Notes: a model not told the origin generated them from the sequence alone. 64,000 nt of DNA from Mucilaginibacter aquaedulcis (GCF_030409325.1 NZ_JAUFPR010000001.1:558001-622000); one strand, 5' to 3'; positions 33,163-42,227 are shown, counted from the stretch's first letter. Program-made: numbers and translations.

Positions 33163-36009
33163 CTAAAAAATCGTAACCGGCAATACCAGTTCAATGCGAT
33201 TGCGGCCAGTGCCCCCGAAGAAATCATTATCAAGCAAGCGGCTGTACCTTATGCCGAATGAGATACTGTTCTGGTTAAAGAATTTGGTATCAAAAAACAC
33301 CGCGGCACCTGTTGAACGGAAGTTTTGCTTAAAGCTGCTGCCGTTGGTGAAAAAGTTATTGGCCGTGGCGTGGGTATAATCAAAAAACAAAGCTCCACGC
33401 AAACGCAGCAAATAAATCAGGTTGCCAAAACCAGCATCAGGGTAGGCAAAGGGGAAATGATAGTTTACGCCAACCTTATTCATATCATCCAGGTTTTCGG
33501 CCGTGTAACCCTTACTGAACGGAAAATTATTGGAGAAACTGATCACATTGTTTTTGCCCTTTTCCTGATGCGCCACATTGATCACCAGGCTGTGGTTGGT
33601 AACCAATCCGGGGAAATAAAACGTACCTAATGCCAGCAATTGTGTTGAGCCAGCCCCGGTAATTGACGACTTATAATTTACGCTGATACTCTGCGCCAGT
33701 TGAGGGTATATATTTTGTTTGGCAGCCTGTGTTTGGTTGCTGAACGAGATATAGTTATTCAGATAAGTATAACTGCGGTCGGCAATTTTCAACAAGTTCC
33801 GCTGCTGAAAACTGGTACTGTTAAAATATACGTCGGTACCAAAGCTGAGACCGGTTATATGTTTGCCTCCGTTAAAGTTGAGGGGTACCTGTAAACCGCC
33901 ATGCAGCGAAGTTTCGTTCCAATACACGTAGTTGCCCCGGTAAAACTGGCGCCGATCTAAAGTATAATCGGCTCCTGCTGATATATAGGGGAATAAGGCT
34001 CCGTAAATAGCATCAAATCCAAACTGCTTGTAACCTTCATTGGTGTTATAATCAAATGATAACTGCGACTGGAAGGTATTCAGCACATTTTCGCCGGTAA
34101 TGGCAAAGGAGTAATTAGGATCGCTGATGTTGGGGATAATACTGTGAAAGTTAAAAAGCCCATGCGTCTTGGAATAAGGAGTAACCGGTAAGGGGTTATC
34201 AACCACACCGGCCAGCATATTGGCAGACGAATCACGTGCCAGTGCCGGGATCTTCATATCCGGCAAACTATGAGGGTACTCCTCCCGGGCATCTATCCAT
34301 TTCAAGTCTTTTTTATCAGCCTCTGTTATCTGGTACCCAAACGCGGTAAAACCTACCCAGGCCAGTTTATGATTGCTGATGGCAGGCTGGTAATGACCAA
34401 TACCCGCATCGTTACCTGTTGGCAATAGTTCGTAAAAACGATTGTCGGTATGCTTGAGCACAAACAAACGATCATTAACATCCTGGGTTTGGGCAAAGTA
34501 TATATCCTGGTTTTTTACCTTGGTAAAACCGATAGGCCTGAAACTGAAAGGCATCGAATATTTGGCACTTCCGGTTTCTATATCAATCAGCGCGAGTGTC
34601 ATTTTACCTTCCGGGTTGCGTACGGCAGCTACCAGTTTATCATCGCCATAAAACTGCGGGTAGGTGTAAAACAGTTTCAGCGGGTTGGGGAGCATCTTAA
34701 TTACCCTTCCCTCTGCATTTAATATATGCAACTGGCTTGCTCCCGATGGGTTAACCTGTACCACCACAATCTTGGAGCCATCGGCACTAAAGGCGGGCGA
34801 AAAATATTTGGTTTTGCGGGTAATGCTATGCTCCTTACCGGTGCTCACATCTAAAAGCATCAGTTCGCTGTAATTACGGTAGCTCCAGCGCAGGTCGGGC
34901 CGGTAGGCTGCGTAAACTACCCTGCCATTGTTGTAATTAAAATAATTATCAAGTGATGATGAACGCGTGCTGATCTGCCTTTCATGATCACCCGTTTTTA
35001 TCACAAATGCCGGGATATGATCATAAGTACTCTTCATATAAATGAGCGTACTATCATTGATGTATTCAGGATATTCCCTGTCGGCCTCAAAATGTTTAGC
35101 CGTTTTCGGGATAGCTTTTACATTGGCATCGGTGCCGCTAAACTGTTCCCGAAAATGATCGAGCCCTTCGTTTCTAAATGTATTGAAATCGGTACCTGCG
35201 TATTTTTTCACCGCGCGTTGAAATGGGTAAAAACCACCCTTAAAGGCAGCCGCATTGTGCGTTACATTTTTCCAGAAATCATCGCCATATTGCTGCCGCC
35301 CGTAAGCAACCAGCATATAGCCCAGCGGGTAATGATCGGGCGTATAATCTACATATGATCCGTTCCGCAGCTTCATGTAGCTATAGTTCCTGTCGGCAGC
35401 CCACAATGCCCTGTAACCGTTAAAAAAATAAGGCAAGCGACCCCTACCCTGTTCGCTTACATGGGTTTCGTTAAAAACGGCATCGCCCTCAAAAAACCAG
35501 TTGGGTACTGATAGATCGTTACCCAGCGCCTGCCCGCCTTCGCCAAACAAAATGCGTAAAGCACGTGAAAGGCCTACGTTAAAGTTGTTATACTGCTGCA
35601 CATGCCTAAACTCATGTATGGCCAGTTGCTGCGCCCATGGCAGGCTGCCTATGTCGAAACTGTTTTGTTCGGGTGTTAAAAAAAATTCGCTCCGGAAAGG
35701 TGCCAAGCCCACATAACCATTGGCAATAGTGGTTTGGTTTTGCAAAACAATGTTCACCTGCCTTTGCTTAACACCAATTGTTGGCTTTATTAACCCGTTC
35801 ATTTGCTGCACAATATTGGCCACACGGATACCGGCAGAATCCATGCCGGCAGGGAATATGATACGCGCCGGCAGCGTGTTTACCTGTTTCCACTTTAACG
35901 ATGGCGGATTGCCCCCAAACTGCTGTGCCCTGGTGATGGTTGCCATTAACAGCAAAGCCGGTAGCAACAGCTTTTTCAGCGTTTTATTAACAACGGGGTA
36001 CTTGTTCAT
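33163..36009 (-). CDS. Exported outer-membrane protein with HExxH motif, beta-propeller and barrel-like end
   Basis: 948 residues with a signal peptide (residues 8-28, ending TRAQ). At residues 132-136 HEFRH, then Glu174 in PNWFFEGDAVFNE, form a HExxH...E set as in gluzincin zinc metalloproteases. Residues about 340-620 carry repeats like FSADGSKIVVVQVNPSGASQ and PQFYGDDKLVAAV, a TolB/WD40-type beta-propeller. The last 300 residues, rich in aromatic beta-strand patterns and ending NRIELVLPVTIF, look like an outer-membrane barrel. A surface protease with its own anchor is one reading. The ATG at 36009 is chosen by the signal peptide; the 38 upstream codons lie in a repeat. Confidence 0.8.
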   Translation of the reverse strand: MNKYPVVNKTLKKLLLPALLLMATITRAQQFGGNPPSLKWKQVNTLPARIIFPAGMDSAGIRVANIVQQMNGLIKPTIGVKQRQVNIVLQNQTTIANGYVGLAPFRSEFFLTPEQNSFDIGSLPWAQQLAIHEFRHVQQYNNFNVGLSRALRILFGEGGQALGNDLSVPNWFFEGDAVFNETHVSEQGRGRLPYFFNGYRALWAADRNYSYMKLRNGSYVDYTPDHYPLGYMLVAYGRQQYGDDFWKNVTHNAAAFKGGFYPFQRAVKKYAGTDFNTFRNEGLDHFREQFSGTDANVKAIPKTAKHFEADREYPEYINDSTLIYMKSTYDHIPAFVIKTGDHERQISTRSSSLDNYFNYNNGRVVYAAYRPDLRWSYRNYSELMLLDVSTGKEHSITRKTKYFSPAFSADGSKIVVVQVNPSGASQLHILNAEGRVIKMLPNPLKLFYTYPQFYGDDKLVAAVRNPEGKMTLALIDIETGSAKYSMPFSFRPIGFTKVKNQDIYFAQTQDVNDRLFVLKHTDNRFYELLPTGNDAGIGHYQPAISNHKLAWVGFTAFGYQITEADKKDLKWIDAREEYPHSLPDMKIPALARDSSANMLAGVVDNPLPVTPYSKTHGLFNFHSIIPNISDPNYSFAITGENVLNTFQSQLSFDYNTNEGYKQFGFDAIYGALFPYISAGADYTLDRRQFYRGNYVYWNETSLHGGLQVPLNFNGGKHITGLSFGTDVYFNSTSFQQRNLLKIADRSYTYLNNYISFSNQTQAAKQNIYPQLAQSISVNYKSSITGAGSTQLLALGTFYFPGLVTNHSLVINVAHQEKGKNNVISFSNNFPFSKGYTAENLDDMNKVGVNYHFPFAYPDAGFGNLIYLLRLRGALFFDYTHATANNFFTNGSSFKQNFRSTGAAVFFDTKFFNQNSISFGIRYSRLLDNDFFGGTGRNRIELVLPVTIF

Positions 36010-36030
36010 TAAGGGTTCAAAGTAAGTATA

Positions 36031-36108
36031 TTTTTGGGACTTTTGAGACTTGGGTACTGTGGGATTATGGGATTTTGGCACGAAAGGACTTGGGGATGAA
36101 AAGATAAT
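36031..36108. repeat. Degenerate GGACTTTG-type repeat block
   Basis: GGGACTTTTGAGACTTGGGT, TGTGGGATTATGGGATTTTG and GAAAGGACTTGGGGA; same unit as at 2364-2452. Confidence 0.65.
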
Positions 36109-36118
36109 GGACATATGC

Positions 36119-36240
36119 CTCACCCACCCGTTGCTACGCTTATGCCCCCTCTCTTCGGCTTCGCCGGAAAGGAGGGTGCAGGAACAACTTTACAATTGCG
36201 AGGAGGAACGAAGAAGCGATCGCGAACATTGGCAAGTTTT
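36119..36240. repeat. R5 fragment adjoining an R1 fragment
   Basis: 36119-36182 is R5-like (CTCACCCACCCGTTGCTACG, CTTCGGCTTCGCCGGAAAGG). 36190-36235 is the left half of R1 (CAATTGCGAGGAGGAACGAA, GAAGCGATCGCGAAC). Confidence 0.7.
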
Positions 36241-36264
36241 TACTCACCCTTCCACATAATTCAC

Positions 36265-39054
36265 TTAATTATTATGCTTACCATAAGTTTTCATGGTATA
36301 AACAAAGTGATAAGTACCTGAGCCGATGCTCATTTGTGCATCGTTTCCTGTTTTTTGAATATCGGTAATTTCCTTCACGGTATTAATATCCAAGCCGCCT
36401 TCGGTTATCTGATCAGTTACTGATGGTAGTAAAATACTGGCCGTAGTATTTGGAGGAATAATAACATCCAGTGTAAATATGCCATTATCAATACTCCAGG
36501 CAGATTTCACCTTGCCGTACAATGTTTCCAACTCGGCCTGCGCGCTGCTTAGTTTACCACCCGGCCTTGGGGCAATCAATATGCTGTGGAAACCGGGATC
36601 GCTCTCATCAGTATTTATACCGGCTATAACGCGGTACATCCAATCGCCAATAGCACCGTAGGCATAGTGGTTAAAGGAGTTCATTTCCGGGTCCTCAAAA
36701 CTACCATCGGGCTTAATGCCGTCCCAGCGTTCCCATATGGTGGTGGCCCCGTTTTTAACAGGATACAGCCATGACGGATACGATTCTTTCATCAACAGGT
36801 CATACGCAATATCGGTATGCCCGAAACGACTTAGAACATGGCATATATAAGGTGTACCCAAAAAGCCGGTGGTGATATGCTCATCGTAATCCTCAATATT
36901 ATGCACTAACCTCTTAGCCGCCGACTCGCGCAGGTTTTCGGGCAGCATATCAAAATTAAGTGCCAGTACGTATGATGTTTGTGTGCCTGATATCATACGC
37001 CCGTTAGGAGTCACATACTCGGCCATAAAGGCTTTTTTGATGTTATAAAGCAGCAGTGTATATTTCTGCACATCATCGTTCCGGCCCAGAATTTTAGCTG
37101 TCTTGATGAGCAATTGGGTTGAATAGGCATAAAACGCCTGCGCTATCAGGTTTTTATCGGTAAGGGCGGCGCCATCTTCATAGTTGGTACCGGCATAAAA
37201 CAGCCAGTCGCCAAAGTGGTTACCGGTATCCCAGAGGTAATTGCGGCTATGTTGCTGAATGTAGCCCACCCAGGCTTTCATGCTATCATACTGCTGCTGT
37301 AATACCTGTTTATCGCCGTAGGCCAGGTAAATATTCCACGGGGCAATAGTTGCCACATCGCTCCACCCCGAGGCCGCTGCTGATACGCTATCCAGCACAT
37401 TAGGAATCACGTAAGGTACCGCCCCGTCCTTATGCTGATCGGCCGAGAGATCTTTTAGCCATTTGGTGAAAAAGCCTGCCACATCCATATTAAAGGTGGC
37501 GGTACCGCAAAAGGCTTGTGCATCACCTGTCCAGCCCATACGCTCATCGCGCTGAGGGCAATCGGTAGGTACATCAATAAAATTACCCTTTTGCCCCCAT
37601 TGAATATTATGTTGCAGCTGGTTAACCAGCGGGTTTGAGGTGGAGAATTTGCCGGTTTGCGCCATATCTGAATACAGGGCATAGGCAGCAAGATTAGTAG
37701 AATCAAGCGGGCCCTTGTACCCAACAACCTTTAAATATCTAAAACCCTGAAAGGTAAAATGCGGCTCAAAGGTTGCGGTGCTGTCATCCTTAAAAACATA
37801 GGTGATCTCTTGTTTGGCGGTGCGCAGGTTCTTGGTATAAAAGTTACCTTTCTGATCAAGCACCTCGGCATGGAAAAGTTTAATGGTATCGCCGGCTTTA
37901 GCCTTGAGTTTAAACTGTACCCAGCCTACCAGGTTCTGCCCAAAATCAACCACACGGTCGCCCTCGGGAGTGTTAAACACCTTGAGTGGCAAAAACTTTT
38001 CATGTTTTTTTACAGTTGGGCCTGATGTCGCTATCAGGTTATCCTTGATGGTTTCGTCGGTTTTTACCGTATCCCAGGTAAGGTTGCGGTAGGTGGGCTC
38101 TGTCCAGCCGGTTTTTTCCTTACGGGCATCGTAAACCTCGCCATCAAAAAATGAAGAGGAACGGATAGCTCCGTACGCCACACGCCAGCTTTTATCCGAA
38201 GTGATGATCTGACGTTTGCCGCTGGTGTAAACTACCTCCAGCTGATAAAGCAGGGCCAGTTTTTTACCGTAAACATCTTTTCGGCGGTTGTAAGTATAGC
38301 CGCGATACCAGCCATCGCCAATAGTTACGCCTGTAGCGTTATCTCCCTTTTTTAGCAGCGAGGTAACATCATACACCTGATATTGCAGGCGTTTGTTATA
38401 GCTTGTCCAGCCGGGGGTAAAATAATCATTACCTACCCGTTTACCATTTATAAGAGCCTCAAACACACCATGGGCAGTAATATATAAATGCGCCGCCCTG
38501 ATCTTATGATCCAACACAAAACTTTTGCGGAACATGGGGCTGGGGCCGCCGGTTGTATCTGACTGATAATTGTTCTGGATCCACTTGGCTGTCCAATCGG
38601 TGGGTTTCAATAAACCCATTTTCCAGAAATTTACCATGCTCCAGGGCGTTACCTGGTTTTTGTTGTTCCATACACGCACCTGCCAATAGCATTTTTGGCG
38701 CGAGGTAAGCGGAGGGCCACCATAGTACAAATGCACTGATTGATCAGACAATACCTTGCCCGACGACCAGATGATGTCTTTTGCTTTGGTGAGTGACACG
38801 GCATTACTGCCAACACGTATCTCGTATGCTGTTTGTTCAATATTCCTGTCGTTGGTTATCAGTTTCCAGCTCAGGCGGGGATTGGCCGCATCAACAGCAA
38901 TGGGGTTAATTTTATATTCGCATATCAGGTTATCAACACGGAAATTTACGGGAACATTTTGAACCTGGGAAAAGCCTTTTAGTTGAAGAAAAAATAATAT
39001 AACGATACTTAAGCATGCCTTTGGGAGCACGCCCTTTTTGGTTATGTAATTCAT
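36265..39054 (-). CDS. Alpha-L-rhamnosidase, GH78
   Basis: 929 residues with a signal peptide (residues 12-30). N-terminal beta-sandwich modules (NPRLSWKLITNDRNIEQTAYEIRVG; WTAKWIQ; MFRKSFVLDHKIRAAHLYITAHGVFEALINGKRVG) precede the (alpha/alpha)6 catalytic barrel. That barrel carries FIDVPTDCPQRDERMGWTGDAQAF, which holds the family's acidic active-site residues, and GDWLFYAGTNYEDGAAL. The C-terminal beta domain has ETLYGKVKSAWSIDNGIFTLDVIIPPNTTA. It releases alpha-linked L-rhamnose from plant or microbial glycans, in the periplasm or outside. It stands alone, not in a SusC/D locus. A TACTTTTG box is at 39154-39161. The ATG at 39054 is set by the signal peptide. Confidence 0.93.
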   Translation of the reverse strand: MNYITKKGVLPKACLSIVILFFLQLKGFSQVQNVPVNFRVDNLICEYKINPIAVDAANPRLSWKLITNDRNIEQTAYEIRVGSNAVSLTKAKDIIWSSGKVLSDQSVHLYYGGPPLTSRQKCYWQVRVWNNKNQVTPWSMVNFWKMGLLKPTDWTAKWIQNNYQSDTTGGPSPMFRKSFVLDHKIRAAHLYITAHGVFEALINGKRVGNDYFTPGWTSYNKRLQYQVYDVTSLLKKGDNATGVTIGDGWYRGYTYNRRKDVYGKKLALLYQLEVVYTSGKRQIITSDKSWRVAYGAIRSSSFFDGEVYDARKEKTGWTEPTYRNLTWDTVKTDETIKDNLIATSGPTVKKHEKFLPLKVFNTPEGDRVVDFGQNLVGWVQFKLKAKAGDTIKLFHAEVLDQKGNFYTKNLRTAKQEITYVFKDDSTATFEPHFTFQGFRYLKVVGYKGPLDSTNLAAYALYSDMAQTGKFSTSNPLVNQLQHNIQWGQKGNFIDVPTDCPQRDERMGWTGDAQAFCGTATFNMDVAGFFTKWLKDLSADQHKDGAVPYVIPNVLDSVSAAASGWSDVATIAPWNIYLAYGDKQVLQQQYDSMKAWVGYIQQHSRNYLWDTGNHFGDWLFYAGTNYEDGAALTDKNLIAQAFYAYSTQLLIKTAKILGRNDDVQKYTLLLYNIKKAFMAEYVTPNGRMISGTQTSYVLALNFDMLPENLRESAAKRLVHNIEDYDEHITTGFLGTPYICHVLSRFGHTDIAYDLLMKESYPSWLYPVKNGATTIWERWDGIKPDGSFEDPEMNSFNHYAYGAIGDWMYRVIAGINTDESDPGFHSILIAPRPGGKLSSAQAELETLYGKVKSAWSIDNGIFTLDVIIPPNTTASILLPSVTDQITEGGLDINTVKEITDIQKTGNDAQMSIGSGTYHFVYTMKTYGKHNN

Positions 39055-39153
39055 GCTATTAAAATATAGCTTTAGAACGATTTTGTTTGGCCATACTGCA
39101 CTTTTTTTATCTGATAAACCCAAATATGTTTCATTTGTTACAATACCCATAAG

Positions 39154-39161
39154 CAAAAGTA
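39154..39161 (-). promoter_or_regulatory. Putative -7 box for alpha-L-rhamnosidase
   Basis: TACTTTTG on the minus strand, exact consensus, 100 bases upstream of the start. The rest of the 477-base gap holds the R5 repeat at 39306-39445 and no gene that I can see. Confidence 0.4.
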
Positions 39162-39305
39162 TTGATGGCGCCATTAATGTTTATACGATGCCATCAACCA
39201 TTATTGTTGCAATTATTGTGCCTTGCAAGTATAGTTAAAACAAAAACAGTTCCATCAAAGAGTAATGGCCATTAAAGGTAGTTGCATCAAATCAGACTGT
39301 TTATC

Positions 39306-39445
39306 GGCTCATCCGCCCGTTGCTACGCTCTGGCACTCTCTTTCCGGCTTCGCCGGAAAGAGAGTAAATATACAAAGGAAGATTCCGTCCCCCTCTATGC
39401 GCAAAGCGGAGAGAGGGGTGACAAGCGAAGCGGCATCGGGGTGAA
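39306..39445. repeat. R5 composite repeat
   Basis: GGCTCATCCGCCCGTTGCTA, TTTCCGGCTTCGCCGGAAAG, then CCCCCTCTATGCGCAAAGCG, AGAGAGGGGTGACAAGCGAA and GCATCGGGGTGA. Outer segments are inverted complements. Confidence 0.75.
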
Positions 39446-39531
39446 TTTATTTTTCTCAAAATAATTTAAAATGTTTTAAAAGCACAATCGTCTATATCTT
39501 TATAAGAAGCAAAAAATTGATCACCGCACTA

Positions 39532-40089
39532 ATGCCCGAAGATAAGAACAGTCATATTATACATACTATTAAGGAGTATGGTAAAAACCTGTTGGGTTTT
39601 ATCAGGCGGAGAGTAAAAAGCGATGCCGATGCTGAAGACATACTGCAGGATGTTTGGTATCAGTTTAGCTCGGTTATCAACTCGGAGCCTATTGAACAAA
39701 CCAGCGCCTGGCTTTACCGGGTTGCCCGCAATAAAATAACTGATAAGCATAAAAAAAAGAAGGAAACCCTGCTTGATGATATGCTTGGCCCCGATACTGA
39801 TGAAGAGGACACCTCAGATTTTAAGGACCTGCTGTTCGCCGAAACCAGTACTCCCGAAACTGAATATGTACGCAGCCTGTTTTGGGACCAGTTATTTATA
39901 GCGCTTGACGAATTGCCCTTTGAACAAAAGGACGTATTTGTTTGGCATGAGCTGGAAGACCTATCGTTCCAGGAAATAGCAGACCTTACCGGCGAAAAAA
40001 TGCAAACGCTGGTATCGCGCAAAAGATACGCGGTGCTGCACCTGCGCAAACGATTACAACAATTATACAAAGAGATAACAGAATATTAA
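39532..40089 (+). CDS. ECF-type RNA polymerase sigma factor
   Basis: 185 residues. Region 2 is YGKNLLGFIRRRVKSDADAEDILQDVWYQFSSVI, with SAWLYRVARNKITDKHKKKK. Region 4 is ALDELPFEQKDVFVWHELEDLSFQEIADLTGEKMQTLVSRKRYAVLHLRKRL. The linker is acidic. The ATG at 39532 replaces a TTG five codons upstream. It is followed by two small genes, probably one operon. There is no FecR-type anti-sigma gene; the next gene, a membrane protein with a charged tail, could take that role but shows no anti-sigma motif. Confidence 0.9.
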   Translation: MPEDKNSHIIHTIKEYGKNLLGFIRRRVKSDADAEDILQDVWYQFSSVINSEPIEQTSAWLYRVARNKITDKHKKKKETLLDDMLGPDTDEEDTSDFKDLLFAETSTPETEYVRSLFWDQLFIALDELPFEQKDVFVWHELEDLSFQEIADLTGEKMQTLVSRKRYAVLHLRKRLQQLYKEITEY

Positions 40090-40140
40090 AAAAATGGCCT
40101 CTGCTTAAAACCAGGGCCGCACATTAAAAAAATTAAGAAA

Positions 40141-40554
40141 ATGAGAAGGATATTTTTTGAGAGGCCATACAGGTTCATATTTATCCCTGTGATAGCCGTT
40201 GCCGTACTCTCCCTGGTGAGTTTTGTGGTGATGCAGTTATGGAATAATTTATTGCCCGATATTTTGCATGTAAGTACCATTACCTTTTGGCAGGCGGCAG
40301 GCATATTTATTTTATGCAAAATACTGTTTGGCTTTGGTAAAGGAGGCAGGCCCGGCTGGGCTGGCGGTGGTGCGCCATGGATGCGTAAACGCATGGAAGA
40401 GCGCTTTAAAAACCTGAGCCCTGAGGAACAGGAAAAATTCAAGGCCAAAATGCGCGATCGTATGTGTAACTGGGAAAACCGGGGCGGCTTTGGCAAATTT
40501 GGCCGCCAATGGGAAAACGACTTTAAAACCGAACCGGAAGATAAAGACCAATAA
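40141..40554 (+). CDS. Small membrane protein downstream of ECF sigma factor
   Basis: 137 residues with two membrane helices (about 13-33 and 47-65). A Gly/Trp-rich linker (GKGGRPGWAGGGAPW) and a charged helix (MRKRMEERFKNLSPEEQEKFKAKMRDRM) follow. That helix resembles the LSPEEREKF-type repeats of periplasmic stress sensors, but the topology would put it in the cytoplasm if both helices are used. I recognise similar proteins next to sigma factors in Sphingobacteriaceae but know no function. It lies 51 bases after the sigma gene. Confidence 0.7.
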   Translation: MRRIFFERPYRFIFIPVIAVAVLSLVSFVVMQLWNNLLPDILHVSTITFWQAAGIFILCKILFGFGKGGRPGWAGGGAPWMRKRMEERFKNLSPEEQEKFKAKMRDRMCNWENRGGFGKFGRQWENDFKTEPEDKDQ

Positions 40555-40572
40555 CCTATAAACGACATAAAC

Positions 40573-40788
40573 ATGGAAGTGCTGGTATTTTCAACAAGCG
40601 TTAAGGAACCGCGGCAGGTAAGTAAGGTAACTGCCTTGCTTACCAAGGTTCCGACTATTGCACAATGGAACTTTGACCTGGAAGATTGCGACAATATACT
40701 GCGCATAGTGGCAAAAGGTCTTTCGCCCCAGTATATTGAAACACTGTTAGGGAAAGCCGGTATCCATTGCCAGGAACTGAAATACTAA
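40573..40788 (+). CDS. Small alpha/beta protein of ECF operon
   Basis: 71 residues, no signal peptide. The order of predicted elements (EVLVFSTSV, a helix VSKVTALLTKV, IAQWNFDLED, NILRIVAKG, helix YIETLLGKAG) is beta-alpha-beta-beta-alpha, a ferredoxin-like fold as in heavy-metal-associated domains. No CxxC metal motif is present. It follows the membrane gene by 18 bases. It may be a cytoplasmic partner of the sigma operon; the function is unknown. Confidence 0.7.
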   Translation: MEVLVFSTSVKEPRQVSKVTALLTKVPTIAQWNFDLEDCDNILRIVAKGLSPQYIETLLGKAGIHCQELKY

Positions 40789-40812
40789 TTTGATACCTCA
40801 TGACAGGCTGTT

Positions 40813-41057
40813 TATCGACTCACATCGACATCGCTACGCTTGTCGCCCCTCTCTTCGCCTGCGGCGAAAAGAGGGTGAAAACAATTTTGTCATTGCGAGC
40901 ATAGCGTGGCAATCGCGAACTGTACAGATAAAACCTGCATAGTTCGCGGTTGCTTCGTCGTGCCTCCTCGCAATGACAATTATCCATTTTACCGTCCCCA
41001 CTTTCCGCCGCAGGCGAAGATAGGGTGGTTCAGCGAAGCGTAGGCAGAGTGAGTCGT
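40813..41057. repeat. R5 repeat containing an inserted R1 element
   Basis: The left arm (40813-40882: CATCGCTACGCTTGTCGCCC, CTCTCTTCGCCTGCGGCGAA) and right arm (about 40984-41057: CCGCCGCAGGCGAAGATAGG, AGCGAAGCGTAGGCAGAGTG) are complementary parts of one R5 copy. They are separated by a complete R1 (40889-40977, GTCATTGCGAGCATAGCGTG to GCCTCCTCGCAATGAC). This fills the 360-base gap; no gene was seen. Confidence 0.8.
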
Positions 41058-41148
41058 TCGCATACCATGCTAATCAAAGATTATGCGTTTGATGAACTAT
41101 TACTTAAAAGCAGCTAAAGAAACTTTAAGAAAAAATTAAAGCTAAATT

Positions 41149-41382
41149 TTACTTCGCAAAAACGCGGGGAGAGTTGCCCTGGTCGGCTCCATAACGCACC
41201 GTGTTGTTCCGGTTCCAGTCGTCAATATCAATCAGCCCTGCCCGGGTTTGATAGTGCCCGTTATCGTTGGGACATTTAACCACATAAAGCCCCGCCTTAT
41301 CAGCCTCAAGTACAGGCCGGGCACCACATATTTTGCAGAATTTGCAATATATAGTCTTCGGAATAGTTAAAGAGCCGTTCAT
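41149..41382 (-). CDS. Small zinc-ribbon protein, Lar-like fold
   Basis: 77 residues. CKICGARPVLEADKAGLYVVKCPNDNGHYQT followed by IDDWNRNN reproduces the plan of Lar-type (restriction alleviation) zinc ribbons: CxxCG-x-P, a short hairpin, YxVxC, and a final W-N-R. The second ligand pair is C-x5-H here (CPNDNGH) instead of CxxC. An additional Cys pair precedes it (YCKFC). Phage Lar proteins counter type I restriction; chromosomal relatives are uncharacterised. It is a single gene between repeat elements. Confidence 0.65.
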   Translation of the reverse strand: MNGSLTIPKTIYCKFCKICGARPVLEADKAGLYVVKCPNDNGHYQTRAGLIDIDDWNRNNTVRYGADQGNSPRVFAK

Positions 41383-41513
41383 AAAACGTTTATTACGGAT
41401 AAATTCTTATTTTGGTTACTTGGTAATCTAATTTAGTAAATATAGATCACATTTATTGAGTGCATTTTATTCATTTAATACCTGATAATATTACATTTAA
41501 TAAAATATATAAT

Positions 41514-42176
41514 ATGCCACAAACCCTAACCCAGCGTATTACAAAGCCATCGGCCACTATCACATTTTTATTAATGGTATTGGTATGGTTTGGTTTGATA
41601 TTGCAGTTTTGTATTTCCATGCAAGCCTACCTTCACGATGGGTTAAGTTTGCCCAACGCGTTGGTGCAATTCTTTAGTTATTTTACTATTCAGAGTAATA
41701 TTTTGGTGGGGGTATGCCTCATTGGCCTGTTATTGAAACCGCAAACGTGGCTTAATGATTTTTTCTCTCGGGGTTATGTATTTACAGGTGTTGTTTTCTA
41801 TATTATTATTGTGGGTTTAATTTATAATACCATATTGCGTGGTATAGGGAAACCCGTAGGTCTGTTCAGGTTGGCCGATGAATTATTGCATCTGGTTAAT
41901 CCTGTGCTTTTTGTAATTTACTGGCTAATTTTAATTGATAAACCGACATTGAAGTGGAGCCAGGCACTTAACTGGCTTTGGTATCCTTTTATATATGTGA
42001 TATATACCCTTATTCGCGGGGCACTGACAAATATTTACCCCTATCCTTTTATTGATGCAGGTAAATTTGGTTACAACAAGATCATGATCAATTCGGTAGT
42101 GTTGCTGGTGGTTTTTCTGGTGCTGGGTTTGCTGCTGATATTTATTACGCGCAAACTAAGTTCCAAAAAATACTAA
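41514..42176 (+). CDS. Pr6Pr family membrane protein
   Basis: 220 residues with six hydrophobic segments, beginning LLMVLVWFGLILQFCISM. SYFTIQSNILVG, FTGVVFYIIIVGLIYNTIL, the DELLHLVNPVLFVIYWLILIDK stretch and YPFIYVIYTLIRG...YPYPFID match the Pr6Pr (FAR-17a/AIG1-like) family. Function in bacteria is unknown; eukaryotic AIG1 relatives hydrolyse fatty-acid esters of hydroxy fatty acids. I start at the ATG at 41514, where the membrane pattern begins. A strong terminator follows. Confidence 0.88.
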   Translation: MPQTLTQRITKPSATITFLLMVLVWFGLILQFCISMQAYLHDGLSLPNALVQFFSYFTIQSNILVGVCLIGLLLKPQTWLNDFFSRGYVFTGVVFYIIIVGLIYNTILRGIGKPVGLFRLADELLHLVNPVLFVIYWLILIDKPTLKWSQALNWLWYPFIYVIYTLIRGALTNIYPYPFIDAGKFGYNKIMINSVVLLVVFLVLGLLLIFITRKLSSKKY

Positions 42177-42199
42177 CCGATAATACCTGATAAAAACAG

Positions 42200-42227
42200 A
42201 AAAGCCCTGCTTTACAGCAGGGCTTTT
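42200..42227 (+). terminator. Bidirectional hairpin terminator
   Basis: A perfect 12-bp stem (AAAAGCCCTGCT / AGCAGGGCTTTT) with loop TTAC. It lies between convergent genes ending at 42176 (+) and 42273 (-); the A-rich 5' side gives a U-tract in either direction. Confidence 0.85.
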
